Shown here in pieces: positions 22,090 through 33,417 of a DNA stretch of 64,000 nt; the first letter of the stretch is position 1; each line of letters opens with the position of its first letter. The translations under genes were made by a program, and so were the position numbers. The notes beneath the pieces are model-generated. The model made no database searches, was not told the origin of the DNA, and saw only the letters and a program-made list of their open reading frames with translations. Source of the DNA: Temnopleurus reevesii. Lineage: Eukaryota > Echinodermata > Echinoidea > Temnopleuroida > Temnopleuridae. The stretch covers positions 787-64,786 of the forward strand of contig BQKZ01000723.1 of the NCBI GenBank assembly GCA_036244855.1, given 5' to 3'.

Positions 22090-22310
22090 CTCACACCTCG
22101 GCGAAATTAGCCCCATCACCATCCCGTCACGTCTAATCATCGTTAAGACGGCGCTCTCTCTCTGGGCTCTTCCAATCGACACATCGGCTTAAGCCCTGCA
22201 ACCCTCGCTGGGACCGAGGGAGGGTTGCGAGGGCGGTCCTTGGGGGCTCGGTCCCTAAGAAGACCCCGTCATCATCGCACGTATCGCACGGTGAAGAGGA
22301 CTTCCATCAT
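22090..22310. promoter_or_regulatory. CpG-rich block with GC hairpin in the RBM24-like intron
   Basis: GC-rich island in AT-rich intron. GGGACCGAG (22210-22218) pairs exactly with CTCGGTCCC (22247-22255), and GCAACCCTC pairs with GAGGGTTGC around the left arm, so two competing stems overlap. No coding frame is convincing. Regulatory function is inferred from composition only. Confidence 0.25.
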
Positions 22311-22570
22311 CACTGACATGCAACATGAATTCAAACAAGCTGTGTTGAATATTGATGGATAGATGGATACATGAATGTGTCTCAAAACCGACATATTCCT
22401 CCAGCAGGTTATAGAGCCCTCTCCAAATCTTCTGCCTTCATAAACTGAAATTTGTGAGCTTTAACACCAGTTTGCACTTTAGCCCCATTTTGTGAACGGT
22501 ATTAAATATATCTCTCAGAACACAAAATTGGACTAATCTTGAACTAGAATAGTTTTTGTAAATTATTGTA

Positions 22571-22698
22571 CAGTATAAACCCATTATAGCGAGGTCCCTT
22601 GAGATCATATGTATACCATTTTCCAGATCAAATCGTATTATAATGAGGAACAACAAATGGAAAGAATATGAAAAACTGGGACTATAATAGGAAAACTG
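22571..22698. mobile_element. Possible pogo-like MITE
   Basis: A 128-bp stretch beginning CAGTATAAACCCATTATAG and ending with the reverse complement of CAGTTTTCCTATTATAG, containing TATAGCGAGGTCCCTTGAGA and TATAATGAGG, wording usual for pogo/Tigger ends. The left flank is TA and the right flank TT, so the target duplication is degraded. It lies in the long RBM24-like intron. Confidence 0.5.
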
Positions 22699-24760
22699 TT
22701 ATCAGGATTATTTTAATATGGAATTATTGTCATATTGTATAGAAGATCCGTTTTCATCTACATGTATTCAGTCACTACATGAGATGACCCATATTTTATG
22801 ATTGATAAATATACATATCATATTTATTTCAATTTGCCTTCTGAAATGTTGGTTTTATAGGTCATGGATATGTAGTGATCAACTGATTAACACATTTATA
22901 AATCCCTCTCAGCACAAAGTGGATTGAGTGAAATTATTTAATTTTCCTTTAAAGGTTCAAATCCCTTGTTGGTATTGAATTTGATGGAATGAAACATAAA
23001 GCAGATATGGATTCAAACCTGCATTAGAGTAAATATGCTAATCCTGATTCTACCAACTATACCAGCATGGACAAAACAATAATTAACTTTGGGACAGTTT
23101 ATTTTGTAATCAATTACACTTCATCCATGAATTTTATGGCCTTGGAAATACAGAAGGCGAGATAGTAATTACGATTTTCTGACAACCTTTTCATTTACTG
23201 AGTACGCCAAGGAGCATGACATTGTGATAGGAAATTAAATTGCCGTTAAAAAAGTGTATCGACCCTCCCCACCAACAGATGGGGAAGCAGCTATTCAATT
23301 TGGCAAATTAGAGCAATATCAACGATGGATGGCTTTAATCTTCTCCTTTGAAAGCATACAATGGTGCTCGAGCCCCTAACAAAAGGATGCCCTTTACATC
23401 GAATATCAAATAGGCATCATATGTATTTATATTTCACTCCACCATTATGCACATTAGAAATTCAAATTAATCCGCGGACAAAGCAACAATGAACATTGAC
23501 CAATGGCGAGTACATTTTTTTCCTTTCATAAGCAAATCAGGATGGCTTTATTTTATTGATTTCAATTTTCACAGAATAACAGGGGTTTTGTTACAAAGTG
23601 CAATGAATGTTTAATCATCAAAGATTGATAGATATTGCAAGCAATAACAAAATTAGAAAAGTTGAGGAAAACATTGAAAAATAGACTGAGGTATATATGG
23701 AGGTATCAGAGAAGATTGAAGAGGAAGAAGGATGGTCCAAATTCTACCCTACATATTCATCTAAACAGTAGACTATCCAGGATCTTCAAATTTCAACTAT
23801 GACATAGTTTCTCATGGTTTGAAATATGGTTTGGATAAAGAAATAAATAATACTTACAAAGGGAAATAAACTACGTTTGTGTTTACAGACCTTGGCTTCC
23901 AAAATTGACAATGTTTTCATCATATATACACCCCCAGAGAGAGTATGATTCACTCCCCATTTTATGCTTGCTTAGAAGCCCTGAACCTCTGCCCTCAAAA
24001 TGGACAATGGAGAGACATAATTTGGGACGAATAGGAATTTTGAACTGTTTTTCCCACGCAAAAAAGAACAAGAAACAAGATGGACAACACTTAGAGAAAA
24101 TTGGGAATGTTTAAAAAAAATAATAATTGTTTTCCCCACCAAAAAAAAAAAGAGCTGGAAATTTATGTGAAAAGTAATTTCTGACATTTCAACTTGATTT
24201 GATCATGTAGTCCAGTTGATCGCATAACCCAGAAGAAAATTTGTGGAGAAGATTGAAACAATTTGAGATGACTCTCTGCTGGCATGCTAATGAGCATAAA
24301 GGGATGAGGTCCATTTACTTCCAGTGATAGATGCTCTTCAAGGACTGTAAAGAGTGCATGCTTAAAAAGGCTATGATCATCTAGCACTTTATTTTACCCA
24401 ACATACTCTTCCATCTTTTATTTCTCTCTCATTTTCTTTCTCTCCCTTTGTACCACTACCACTCTCTTTCTTTATCGCACTCCCTCCATCCCTCTTTCCT
24501 TGTTCCCTCTTCTCTATTCTTCCTCTTTACCTCTCCGACTTTCTCCCTCTGCATTTTCTCTAAATTATTTTTGTACTTAGCAAATTTCTGCAATAAACTC
24601 TGAAGCAGAGCAGAGTTAGATCAAACGCCATTGCTTTTATCTCGTGCTCTGAGCATAAATTGTGTCAGGACATATACATGTAACAATTGAATAACTATGT
24701 TGTTTTTGTTGTTGCATTGTTTTTAATAGTGTTGCTAGTGATTCAATCTTGGATTACTCC

Positions 24761-24761
<1 letters not shown>

Positions 24762-24787
<26 letters not shown>
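24762..24787. repeat. AT dinucleotide microsatellite
   Basis: About 13 AT units followed by ACACATATAG. Confidence 0.95.
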
Positions 24788-24795
<8 letters not shown>

Positions 24796-26739
24796 GGCTC
24801 AGACCAAGGAGCAATGGCCTCTTAAAAATGTAATTTCCCTGACCATGAGCAATAATATTTACAAAAACAATGCATTTTCAGGTTGTATTTATGGATAAAA
24901 TTGGAGACTGAATGGGTCATAAAGCGGAGATAGTAATGGGATAATGACTATAAGCTGAAGGGAAACATACATGTCAATATAGCTTTGAGAATATGAAAAA
25001 CATTAATTTTCAAAAATCTAATATGCAAAGTTTGAGCAGCATGTAGCCATGGAGATGACATTTCTGTTAATTGAAGATCGGCAATCTATCATGCTGAGCT
25101 AGGAGAAATGAAAATTATTAAAATTAACCTAAATAACAAACTGGTACCTACTTCATTCTCCGTTCTCGAAATATAATTAAATTTCCAATACAATCATGAA
25201 AGATGAATGAACAATGGCATGCTTAATCCACAGACTCTGTTAACGATAATGATATTGTCCTCTTGCAAACTGGGGAGAAGGGGAAAACCCTAAATTTTTG
25301 CTTTTAAATTGACTGGGATATTGAAAAGAGGAGAGTGATTCAAGTTTGTGTAATATTTGACAGCCAGAATCAATGATGCAGCTATTTTTCTTACAAGATA
25401 TGAAACCGGATCTCAAAGGGGGTAACAGAATTCGGGGAACATTTTTCTTACCAAGAGAAATGTTGTTAATTTGATTATTTCGAAGGGATTAAAAATACCA
25501 TAGATTCAATCATAAATTGTATATCAAACTTTTGCTAGAGTATATTCATTTTGTCAAAGTGATTTTTTTTCAGTGATACTTTCAATCATTGAACATCCTA
25601 TACATTTGGTAATGATATAACTACCGGTATGTGCAATTTAGTGAGCAATTTACTTATTGAATATATTATACTAACCGGTGCAGTCAGTTTTAATACTGGA
25701 TGTTATAAGCAAATAAGATAAAAATCCAAGTACTGTTGTGTATGAAGTATGATGTGTGTCTGAATTCTGGAAGCAGGTGGTCTGAAGCAAAGGCGAGGAT
25801 TCGAAACAAAACTCGCTCACCTGTGAAAACTTCCAGACGACCTTTGACCTTAAAGTGACATCCAGGTACATATAGTCTTTTCGTAAGACTCGGTCTGAAA
25901 ATTATTCACGACAACCTACATCGACTTGGATTGGGCAAAACCATTTGCTTGATTTGTTTTATGTTTCAATTTTGACCTCCAAGATATTATTTTCATTTTA
26001 TCCTTGTACTACTTAGTAAACATGTATTACTATTACTATCCAAAGAAATGGGAATATACAATTGAAATTATCAAACAAAAAGAACAGAATCTGGATGCTA
26101 CTATAGTAAATAATTCCTCAAAGGGAAACTGAGTTTAAATATTGATTTTCAACCACAGAAAAGAATATTCAGAAATGAATGAGATCAGATGATAAAATTG
26201 GTAGGGCAACTTTTAAACATCTCATCAATCGCCATAGAACCAAAAATGCAAGGAGGATGTTTTTGTTAGGAAGGAATGATAAAAAAAATCAAGCACAATC
26301 AGAAGGGGACAGCAGGAGATATTCCATAATCAGATAGCATTGTATTTGGCAGCAACTATCAGTTTTCTGTGCAAATTCTAAAATTAGTTCATCAAGATTG
26401 GGTATTTTTTGCAGAAATACTGGAGGAACTGATTACGATTACAAAATAGTAATTTTCCCACAGCTTTTTGACTTGCGACTCTTATTCACAACAAACAAAA
26501 TATGTTTGGCAGTGCCTGTCTTTAGGGGGATGGAAACACTTTTATCCTATTCTCTGCCCTGTAATTACTCTGAAAATCACTTCTTTTCTAGTAAAAGTGA
26601 CCACCATACAAGTCTATTACTGGCAGAAAACTATTTCCCTCTTATCCCTCAGAGGAATACGCCCAATAATACACGCTCGCTTCACTGATATCATATAAAG
26701 TTGCAGTAAACACAATACTTTGCTGGTGTTTTCTTCACC

Positions 26740-26920
26740 ATTTTTTCTCTCATCCAACAAGTTACAAAATCCACGATAATAGAAGAAAAGGGCATTAAAA
26801 TGAAGGAAATATATACACAAAGCGTCCTACATTGCTTGCTTTTTCTCCAGTTTTCTTCAGTTGACAGGCTACAAATCCCCACATTAACGGGAATGAAAGG
26901 CATTAAAATGAAAGAACTGT
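26740..26920. repeat. Diverged tandem duplication, 108-bp offset
   Basis: The block with TACAAAATCCAC and GGCATTAAAATGAA (26,791) recurs 108 bp later as TACAAATCCCCAC and GGCATTAAAATGAA (26,899), with related flanks (TTTCTTCA, CAAG/CAGG). Two units only. Confidence 0.7.
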
Positions 26921-27974
26921 TTAGTACCATGTGTACCGACAAGCTACGCAATGCTGCATTATTTAAGAATTCTTTGAAAGGGCCAAGAAAGGGATGAGGG
27001 ATCTGGTAAAGAATTTGTTGTCATTTTTCTACCTTATAATAAGATGATGTTTGCTCTACCAAAGGATAAGCTGTAATAAACTGTCACGAAAATACATCCA
27101 ATCATGTACCGGTTGATGAAAGGAAATTAAAAAACTCTTGGGAGGTGTATTCATTCAGCTTAAGGCAAAGGATAATCCTAGCAATACATTCTAATCATTT
27201 TTTATAAGGAAAGTGGGCAAATAATCATGCTTTCCTATAAATGTTTATGCTATTTGCAGATAAGAAAGTCACACAATCTCAATTATTTCTGATAGCATCT
27301 GCTTAGTAAGAGGGGATTTTTTTTCTTCAAAAAAGTCTCTTCCTCAAGAAGAAGATGATTCTTAAATTATTTTTTTTTACCAATGCCCAATAATGAGAAA
27401 GGGCAACAATTGCCAATATTTCGGCTCAAAACCCTCTTGCCCAACGCTGGATCCACTACTGTTAAAATGTTATTTATTTTCATTCATTTTGTTGCGAAAT
27501 TTGTTTGTAAGATCGGTGTGAACAGGGTGCTAAAATAAGTACAGCCAGAAGAAACTAAGCACTGGAGGGGTACAAACCCCATTATGTAAGGGGTGAAAAC
27601 AGAATGAGATTAACCCCTATTGAAGCCCTCCCATTTACCACTTACACCCCTCTTCATGTGACGTAGGGTGTAATTATTAAGAGTAAACACTTCCAGGCAT
27701 ATTGAATGAGTAGTGAATAAGATGTCCATCTTATAAAGAGGCCTGTCTTTCTTCGACTGAAGAGATGTAATAATATATGCAGTAAACATTTGAGGAGTGT
27801 GAAAGTTTTAGTATGTGAAACAAATAATTATTCAATTCCAAAAATACAATGGGGGTTGAAAATAAGAGTATCTATAAACAGGTAGAATGGTAGAAACTAT
27901 AAGCATGATATCACCATCTAGGGCTAGTCTAAGTAGGCTAAACGTAGAAGTAGGAACAGTAAAATCAGTATTTG

Positions 27975-28140
27975 AAGTATTAGTTGTAGTAGTAGTAGTA
28001 GTAGTAGTAGCAGTAGAAGGAGAAGTAGAAAAGAAGAAGGAGGATTAATAGTATCAGAAGTAGAAGGAAAAGAAGAAGAAGGAGTAATAGAAAAATAGAA
28101 GTAGAATCAGTAATTGAAGTTGAAGTAGTAGTAGAAGTAG
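27975..28140. repeat. TAG/GTA trinucleotide microsatellite, GAA-interrupted
   Basis: A pure TAG run at about 27,985-28,010, followed by imperfect AGTAGAAG and GAAGAA units to 28,140. Confidence 0.9.
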
Positions 28141-29213
28141 TAGCAGTAAATAGTCACGGTTGTCATAGTAATGGTATAGCAATTATACACACATTTACAG
28201 TCAACTTGGTAATATGACGACATTAATTCTATTTCACAATTTCTTCACGTCATATAATTATACGTCTAGGTATATCTACTCTACATATACTTCTATAAAT
28301 AAGTGTGGAAGCAAGACAAGTACTCCAAGGGACTATAGATTCCTAGTAATACACACTCCTCAGCTCCAGCTCCAAGCTGAGGTAAACAAGGCCATCAAAC
28401 AAGACTTGATCCCAGTCAGCGAAACAAACAAAGAAATGGGAGGAGAATTCTCAATCAAATTCAAAGACAAATTGTAAGGGGAGAATGGAACAAAAGATGT
28501 GATTAGGGTCATCTCAAGGAGGAGTAAACAGTAGCCATGGGTAGGGGGTGTTTCACATCTGAAAGATATGCTTGTGTACTTTGCTTATTACACAGAATGC
28601 CTATACACCAATCTATGCTTGTTTGTTCCCTAACAAAAAAATCAACAATTATGACAATAAGCTGGATGTTCACAAACATCCCTTTTTATCCCACTCTGGC
28701 CATCCTCCAAATTACACCATTTCTCTCCCTTCTTCTAATCTTTCTTCTCAGAAGGAACAACAAAGCATTCTTTTGCTGAAATAGTTAAAATATGATATGA
28801 CGAAATATAAGTTCAGTTCAACCTTTTGGCAAGCAACACCACTATGATTTTCATTTAAGCCAATTCAACAAAAAGAATCATGAACTTAAAAACTTTTTCC
28901 AGACAAAAATGAGAATGTAAACTGGAGCATAGAAGATATAGACACTGTACGCCTGCTTTTGTGAATGAATAGCCGGACGTCTACCTTTGTCCATTGAGTG
29001 GCCAGTTAATCAGGAGACAACAGATAAGCAGCAAAGGAATGTTCTTGTCCACTACTTTTTTTATCCTTTTATTGTCAATTTGTTGGGTAAATAGCCCACT
29101 ATTTAATGCCCAGAGACAGGTAGCTGTCAGAAGCTTAACCAGTCTTGTAAAGACACGATGTCTGTTTCCCAACGTTGATTGTGCTAGTTTAGTTATGTAC
29201 AATATAAGAATAA

Positions 29214-29345
29214 TACTCATCTACTGAAGATAGCGTCTACATAAAAACAAATGGTCTACGTTTATTCAGTAAATTACCCATCCTTTATCTATTCTACATA
29301 AAATCCATATTATTGATCTACTAAAGATAGCATCTAGATATGAAA
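29214..29345. repeat. Short direct repeat pair, about 97 bp apart
   Basis: CATCTACTGAAGATAGCGTC near 29,218 and GATCTACTAAAGATAGCATC near 29,315 are close copies in direct orientation. Confidence 0.6.
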
Positions 29346-30198
29346 TACCGATATAATCATTATGAATAGGTGCATGGATGTGTTTGTCAAAAATGTATAT
29401 ACATGTATTCTTTCTCTCCGTTATGCATTCTGCCTCTAGATTTCAACCAAGATGGTTATATCAAACTGCAATAACAACTAGTTACCAGCATCAACCTGAT
29501 TATACAAATAACAATCTCCTGTAGCATTCCTAAGATGCAACGTTTATCAATTTCCTGTATGACAATAATGCATTTCAAACTCATTCTTTTTCCCCAAACT
29601 CTTCAAAGAAGAGAAGTATGAGTCATCGTCTATGTTGGACACTCAACAAATACAGGCATACAGAAGTAAATTGGAACATAGCACATTTGCAAATGTGATC
29701 CGATTCTTCAAGGTTTCATGCACAAAGGTGACGTCAGCAGAAACGAAAACATTTTCCTTACTTTTGTTCATCAATCTCCCACCGTTTGAATTAAAAATGT
29801 CTGCCAGTTTACTCTTCATTATAGGAGTGTATACAAACAAGTCATGGAACTTCCAACTCTCTTTTCAGTACATATCCAGTTTGTTCTAGCAAGTGCAAAC
29901 CAAAGGGTTTATGTCCACAACGTATTATCGCTTCTATACCTTAACCCAGCCTCGCTATGTCTCTAAATTTGTCGTTAAAAGAGGCCAGTGTCCGTTTATG
30001 TTTGTTCACAGCTAACCGAGAAGTTTTCTTCATCATCTCTGGCCCTCCTCATTTTGTCGAGCATTGTTCAGGATTTTTAAATCCGGACTCTCGTGTTTTA
30101 AGAAGAAGAAGCAGAGCAAAGATATGGCATGGGTGATAATGGGACTAAGAAAGAGGGGTATATGAGTAGTGCTAATGAATTCAAATCTAATTATGACA

Positions 30199-30233
30199 AC
30201 ATCTTACCCAACGTACATATTTGGGTAAGATGT
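30199..30233. repeat. 13-bp perfect hairpin
   Basis: ACATCTTACCCAA (30199-30211) and TTGGGTAAGATGT (30221-30233) are exactly complementary around a 9-nt loop. The stem extends imperfectly by a few bases (GACA and TTCGTC sides). Confidence 0.85.
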
Positions 30234-33200
30234 CTTCGTCAATAAGCCGAAAGGTGTTTCAAGGTAAAAGGCATATACATACACCGTGTACTCTTTGTAA
30301 ACATGAGGTAAATTTCTATGGACAAGCAAATAGCTTTACCAGGGCAGGCCAAGAGTGACCTTGCCTTAAAAACCAACTGTTAAACCAACACAAAATTTAA
30401 ATTTAAATAATATTAGAAGCAGAGTTAAAACATCTTAGCAGAATAAAAAAAATATATTGAAGAATAATCTGTAAAGATATCAATTGTAATTTCATTTTGG
30501 GTGCTTAAAAAGTTTTATGCTATGAATTTATTTTACGCTATACATCATGTCATACAAAAAGTCATAGATGTTTGACAAATGTCATAATATATTGTATAAT
30601 GCATCCATAGAAATATACAGCCTAAAGTCCCAAGATCTCCATGATGATTGATCAAATCCTAAATTCATATTGCATTTTGATTCCCACACTATAGAAGCAT
30701 TGGACCATATGTAACTCATCTCATTTTTTTTATTTGTTTGTATGTCTTTATTTGTCTACTATTTCAGCTCCAAACACCTCATAATTCTTTTAAGGGAGTG
30801 CAACCCAAGATATCGGGAAAATGTTGGAATGAAGCAAATCATTCTGATGGTGCCTGACACTTGTAATTGTGGACTTTTCTTCTATTCAGACCCCCAAAAA
30901 AATTAATCGGAAAAACAAAATTGAATACCTGAAAATCTTCCCTCTAGTCCATGGATCTCAATAATGTTTTGAATATGCTGCCTTTAATAAACTGTCTTGC
31001 TTACCTGGATTTCGAGCCACACAGGTTTGATTGGTACAAATGTAAAGTGTGGTAGGATTCAAAGCTGAAAGGTCTGTTTTCATAGACTAGAGACCCATTC
31101 ACATGAATTCATGACCATTATCATGATCACCCTTCTCTGACCCTAGACTACCCCCATGTGAGAAGTGGAACCATTCATCTTCCAAGATCTTCACCTCTTT
31201 GTCTATTTTTCTCTTCCTTTCCATCTCTAAGCACCCCCCCCCCCAAAAAAAAATGGGGGAAATAGACAAAAATAATATCGCAGAGAGAAGGAAAGACAGG
31301 ACATTGAGAGTCATTTGAGTTGCTCTACTGAACCCTAATCTCATATTGCTCCACAGAAATTGCCAAAAATAACAAATCTTATGATGATAATCTAGACTTC
31401 AACTAGCTCTTGAAGTGTTGTTTATAGCTTCCAGCAGACAATTGCATTGCTGACAGAATAATGTGTTTTTGAAAGCAGGGAGTTCACTTTTTTTGCATTG
31501 TGTGTATAAAGAGATTTCCCATGATAGAAATAAGGGTTTTTTTATATGCACAGGCCTACCTAGATGGCAGGCTAAAGTTGAAATGTTTTTTAATCCCAAA
31601 ATATGAAAATCATAGATTTGGAATGAATATTCTTTCTATTTCATACTTTGACTGGAATATAGAGATAAGTAATGAATGAAATAGAATGAGTACTTCAATA
31701 TTAGATCAGAAAGGAAAACTAAGTTTTACAGATAAAATAACAGATAGATGCATGAATAAAAAAAAAAGTTGGATTATGAGAATTCTTAATAAATACTTTA
31801 CTCGCAATGGCTACCTAGAAAATTGATGCATAGTTAAGTTGAATGAGGGTAAATCCACTTCATCAATCCCATTTTAACTCCTCAAATTGACCCAAACTTT
31901 TGCCCCTGGCATTCGGGTAGGCACAATATCAGCATTTCTTACAGAAGACCTAGTAGAGAGTAAAATCACCCATTATTTCTTGTTCTCATCGTATTTACCC
32001 AAGAATGTAATGGGCTGAGAAAAGGGGACTTGAGCAAAGGATGAGGGTGGAGAATTATCTTGGATGGGTGTTATCGATTTGGAGGGGTTGCCCCCTTAAA
32101 AGGCTTAAAGGCATCAAGTGCCCCCATCCCTTTGTAAGGTGGATGTAGGGATCGCTCACGCTTCAGCACCTCACGAAAATAACACTTCACCAAAACAGGG
32201 GTGAACCTTGCAAAAAACTGCATAAAGAAATGTCCATTTTGAATGAGAGATCTCCAAATAACTCAATCATCTTCCCCAATCATAAACTACTTCCCCAGAA
32301 CAAAATAACATATTGTCCTGAATGAAAAAAATTTATGAAACAGGAATCAGGTACAACTTTATAGACAGCACTGCAATTAAAAGAGCTGTATGAAAGTTTA
32401 CATGCACACTTCAAAAGGAGGGATTGATTTTCCATGCAGAAAGAAAAATAGAATTGATAGGAATATCTAAAGATATGTTTGTGTGGGAGAAAATTCAGTA
32501 CCGGTATATCTTATTTCACTTAGCAAATGCATGAAGAAATGAAATTGAAAGTCTGCAGAAAATTACGAGAATTTCGAATAGCAATTTCAATGCGTTTATC
32601 AAATACTGTCTCTTTCTACTAATTCTTTGCATTCTTTTTATCATAAATCCCCTCAAGAACATTTTTCTGAAATATTTGTTTATGTTCAAGAAAACATGAA
32701 ACATGGAGGTTGTGCATGATTTCAGTGAAAAGAGGAAGAGGTGAAATGTTAGACAAACAAGTTTAAGGTCAGAGAGGACGCCACATCTTCCACATTCTGC
32801 CAAAATATCAATAAATCAGTTTTTGCTTCAAAATTATAGAGTCAGAAAAATGAAATCAACCGAGGGTGTGATAAAACTGAGGAATGGCTTTGGTAACTTG
32901 TGGGCATCGATGATATAGATTCATGATATGCTTTGAGCAAATTTGGAATTAAATGAAAATGTGAAAAGAAATAAAGATGAAATGATAGTTTGAAGAAGTA
33001 TAGAAATTTTAATCAAACGAATCCAAAATTTATGTAGAAGACCATTTTCAGAGTAAGTTTTCACATCAAACTAAAAGAAAATACCAATATATGTTTGGAG
33101 TATTGAATTGAATTAAAAAAGTTGGATGATAAACTAAAAATAGAGAAAAGGCCTATTAAGTAATCAACCACACAGGAGGCAAACAGATAGAGAAATTAGG

Positions 33201-33390
33201 GAAAGAGGGGGAGGAGGGAGAAAATATGAATAAAAATAATCTACTGCAAATAATGTATTTCTGAATTAATCTTAAGATAGATTTCTGAATGTACAGTATG
33301 CACACAAAATAAAAAGGAATAAATAAATAAAGGGAAATAAATACAGGATATCACACAGGTTAAAAAGGAGGCTGCACTCTTATAACTCAC

Positions 33391-33417
33391 CGTAGTTGTT
33401 GACTGTGTTGGCTCTCA
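33391..33417 (-). CDS. RBM24: Candidate 27-nt microexon of the RBM24-like gene
   Basis: On the minus strand: TTGGTCTAAACAG, then TGAGAGCCAACACAG... ending AACTACG, then a consensus donor GTGAGT. The exon is 27 nt and enters and leaves in phase 2. Joined to the last exon at 20448 it reads ESQHSQQLR before YQQTPLIYQ. The QQL falls where vertebrate RBM24/38 has VQQLHP just before the Tyr/Pro-rich tail, which supports it independently of the splice sites. Being a multiple of three in a 2-2 phase, it could be skipped without frameshift. No transcript data are available to me. Confidence 0.45.

Larger units (their letters stand above)
20449..33390 (-). other. Inferred last intron of the RBM24-like gene
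   Basis: About 12.9 kb between the candidate microexon and the last exon. Besides the MITE at 22,571, the CpG-rich hairpin block near 22,200, an AT microsatellite (24,762-24,787), the tandem duplication at 26,740-26,920 and the TAG microsatellite, it is AT-rich with no recognisable exon. One splice-compatible 60-nt segment (31,005-31,064) is listed among the findings. Confidence 0.45.
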
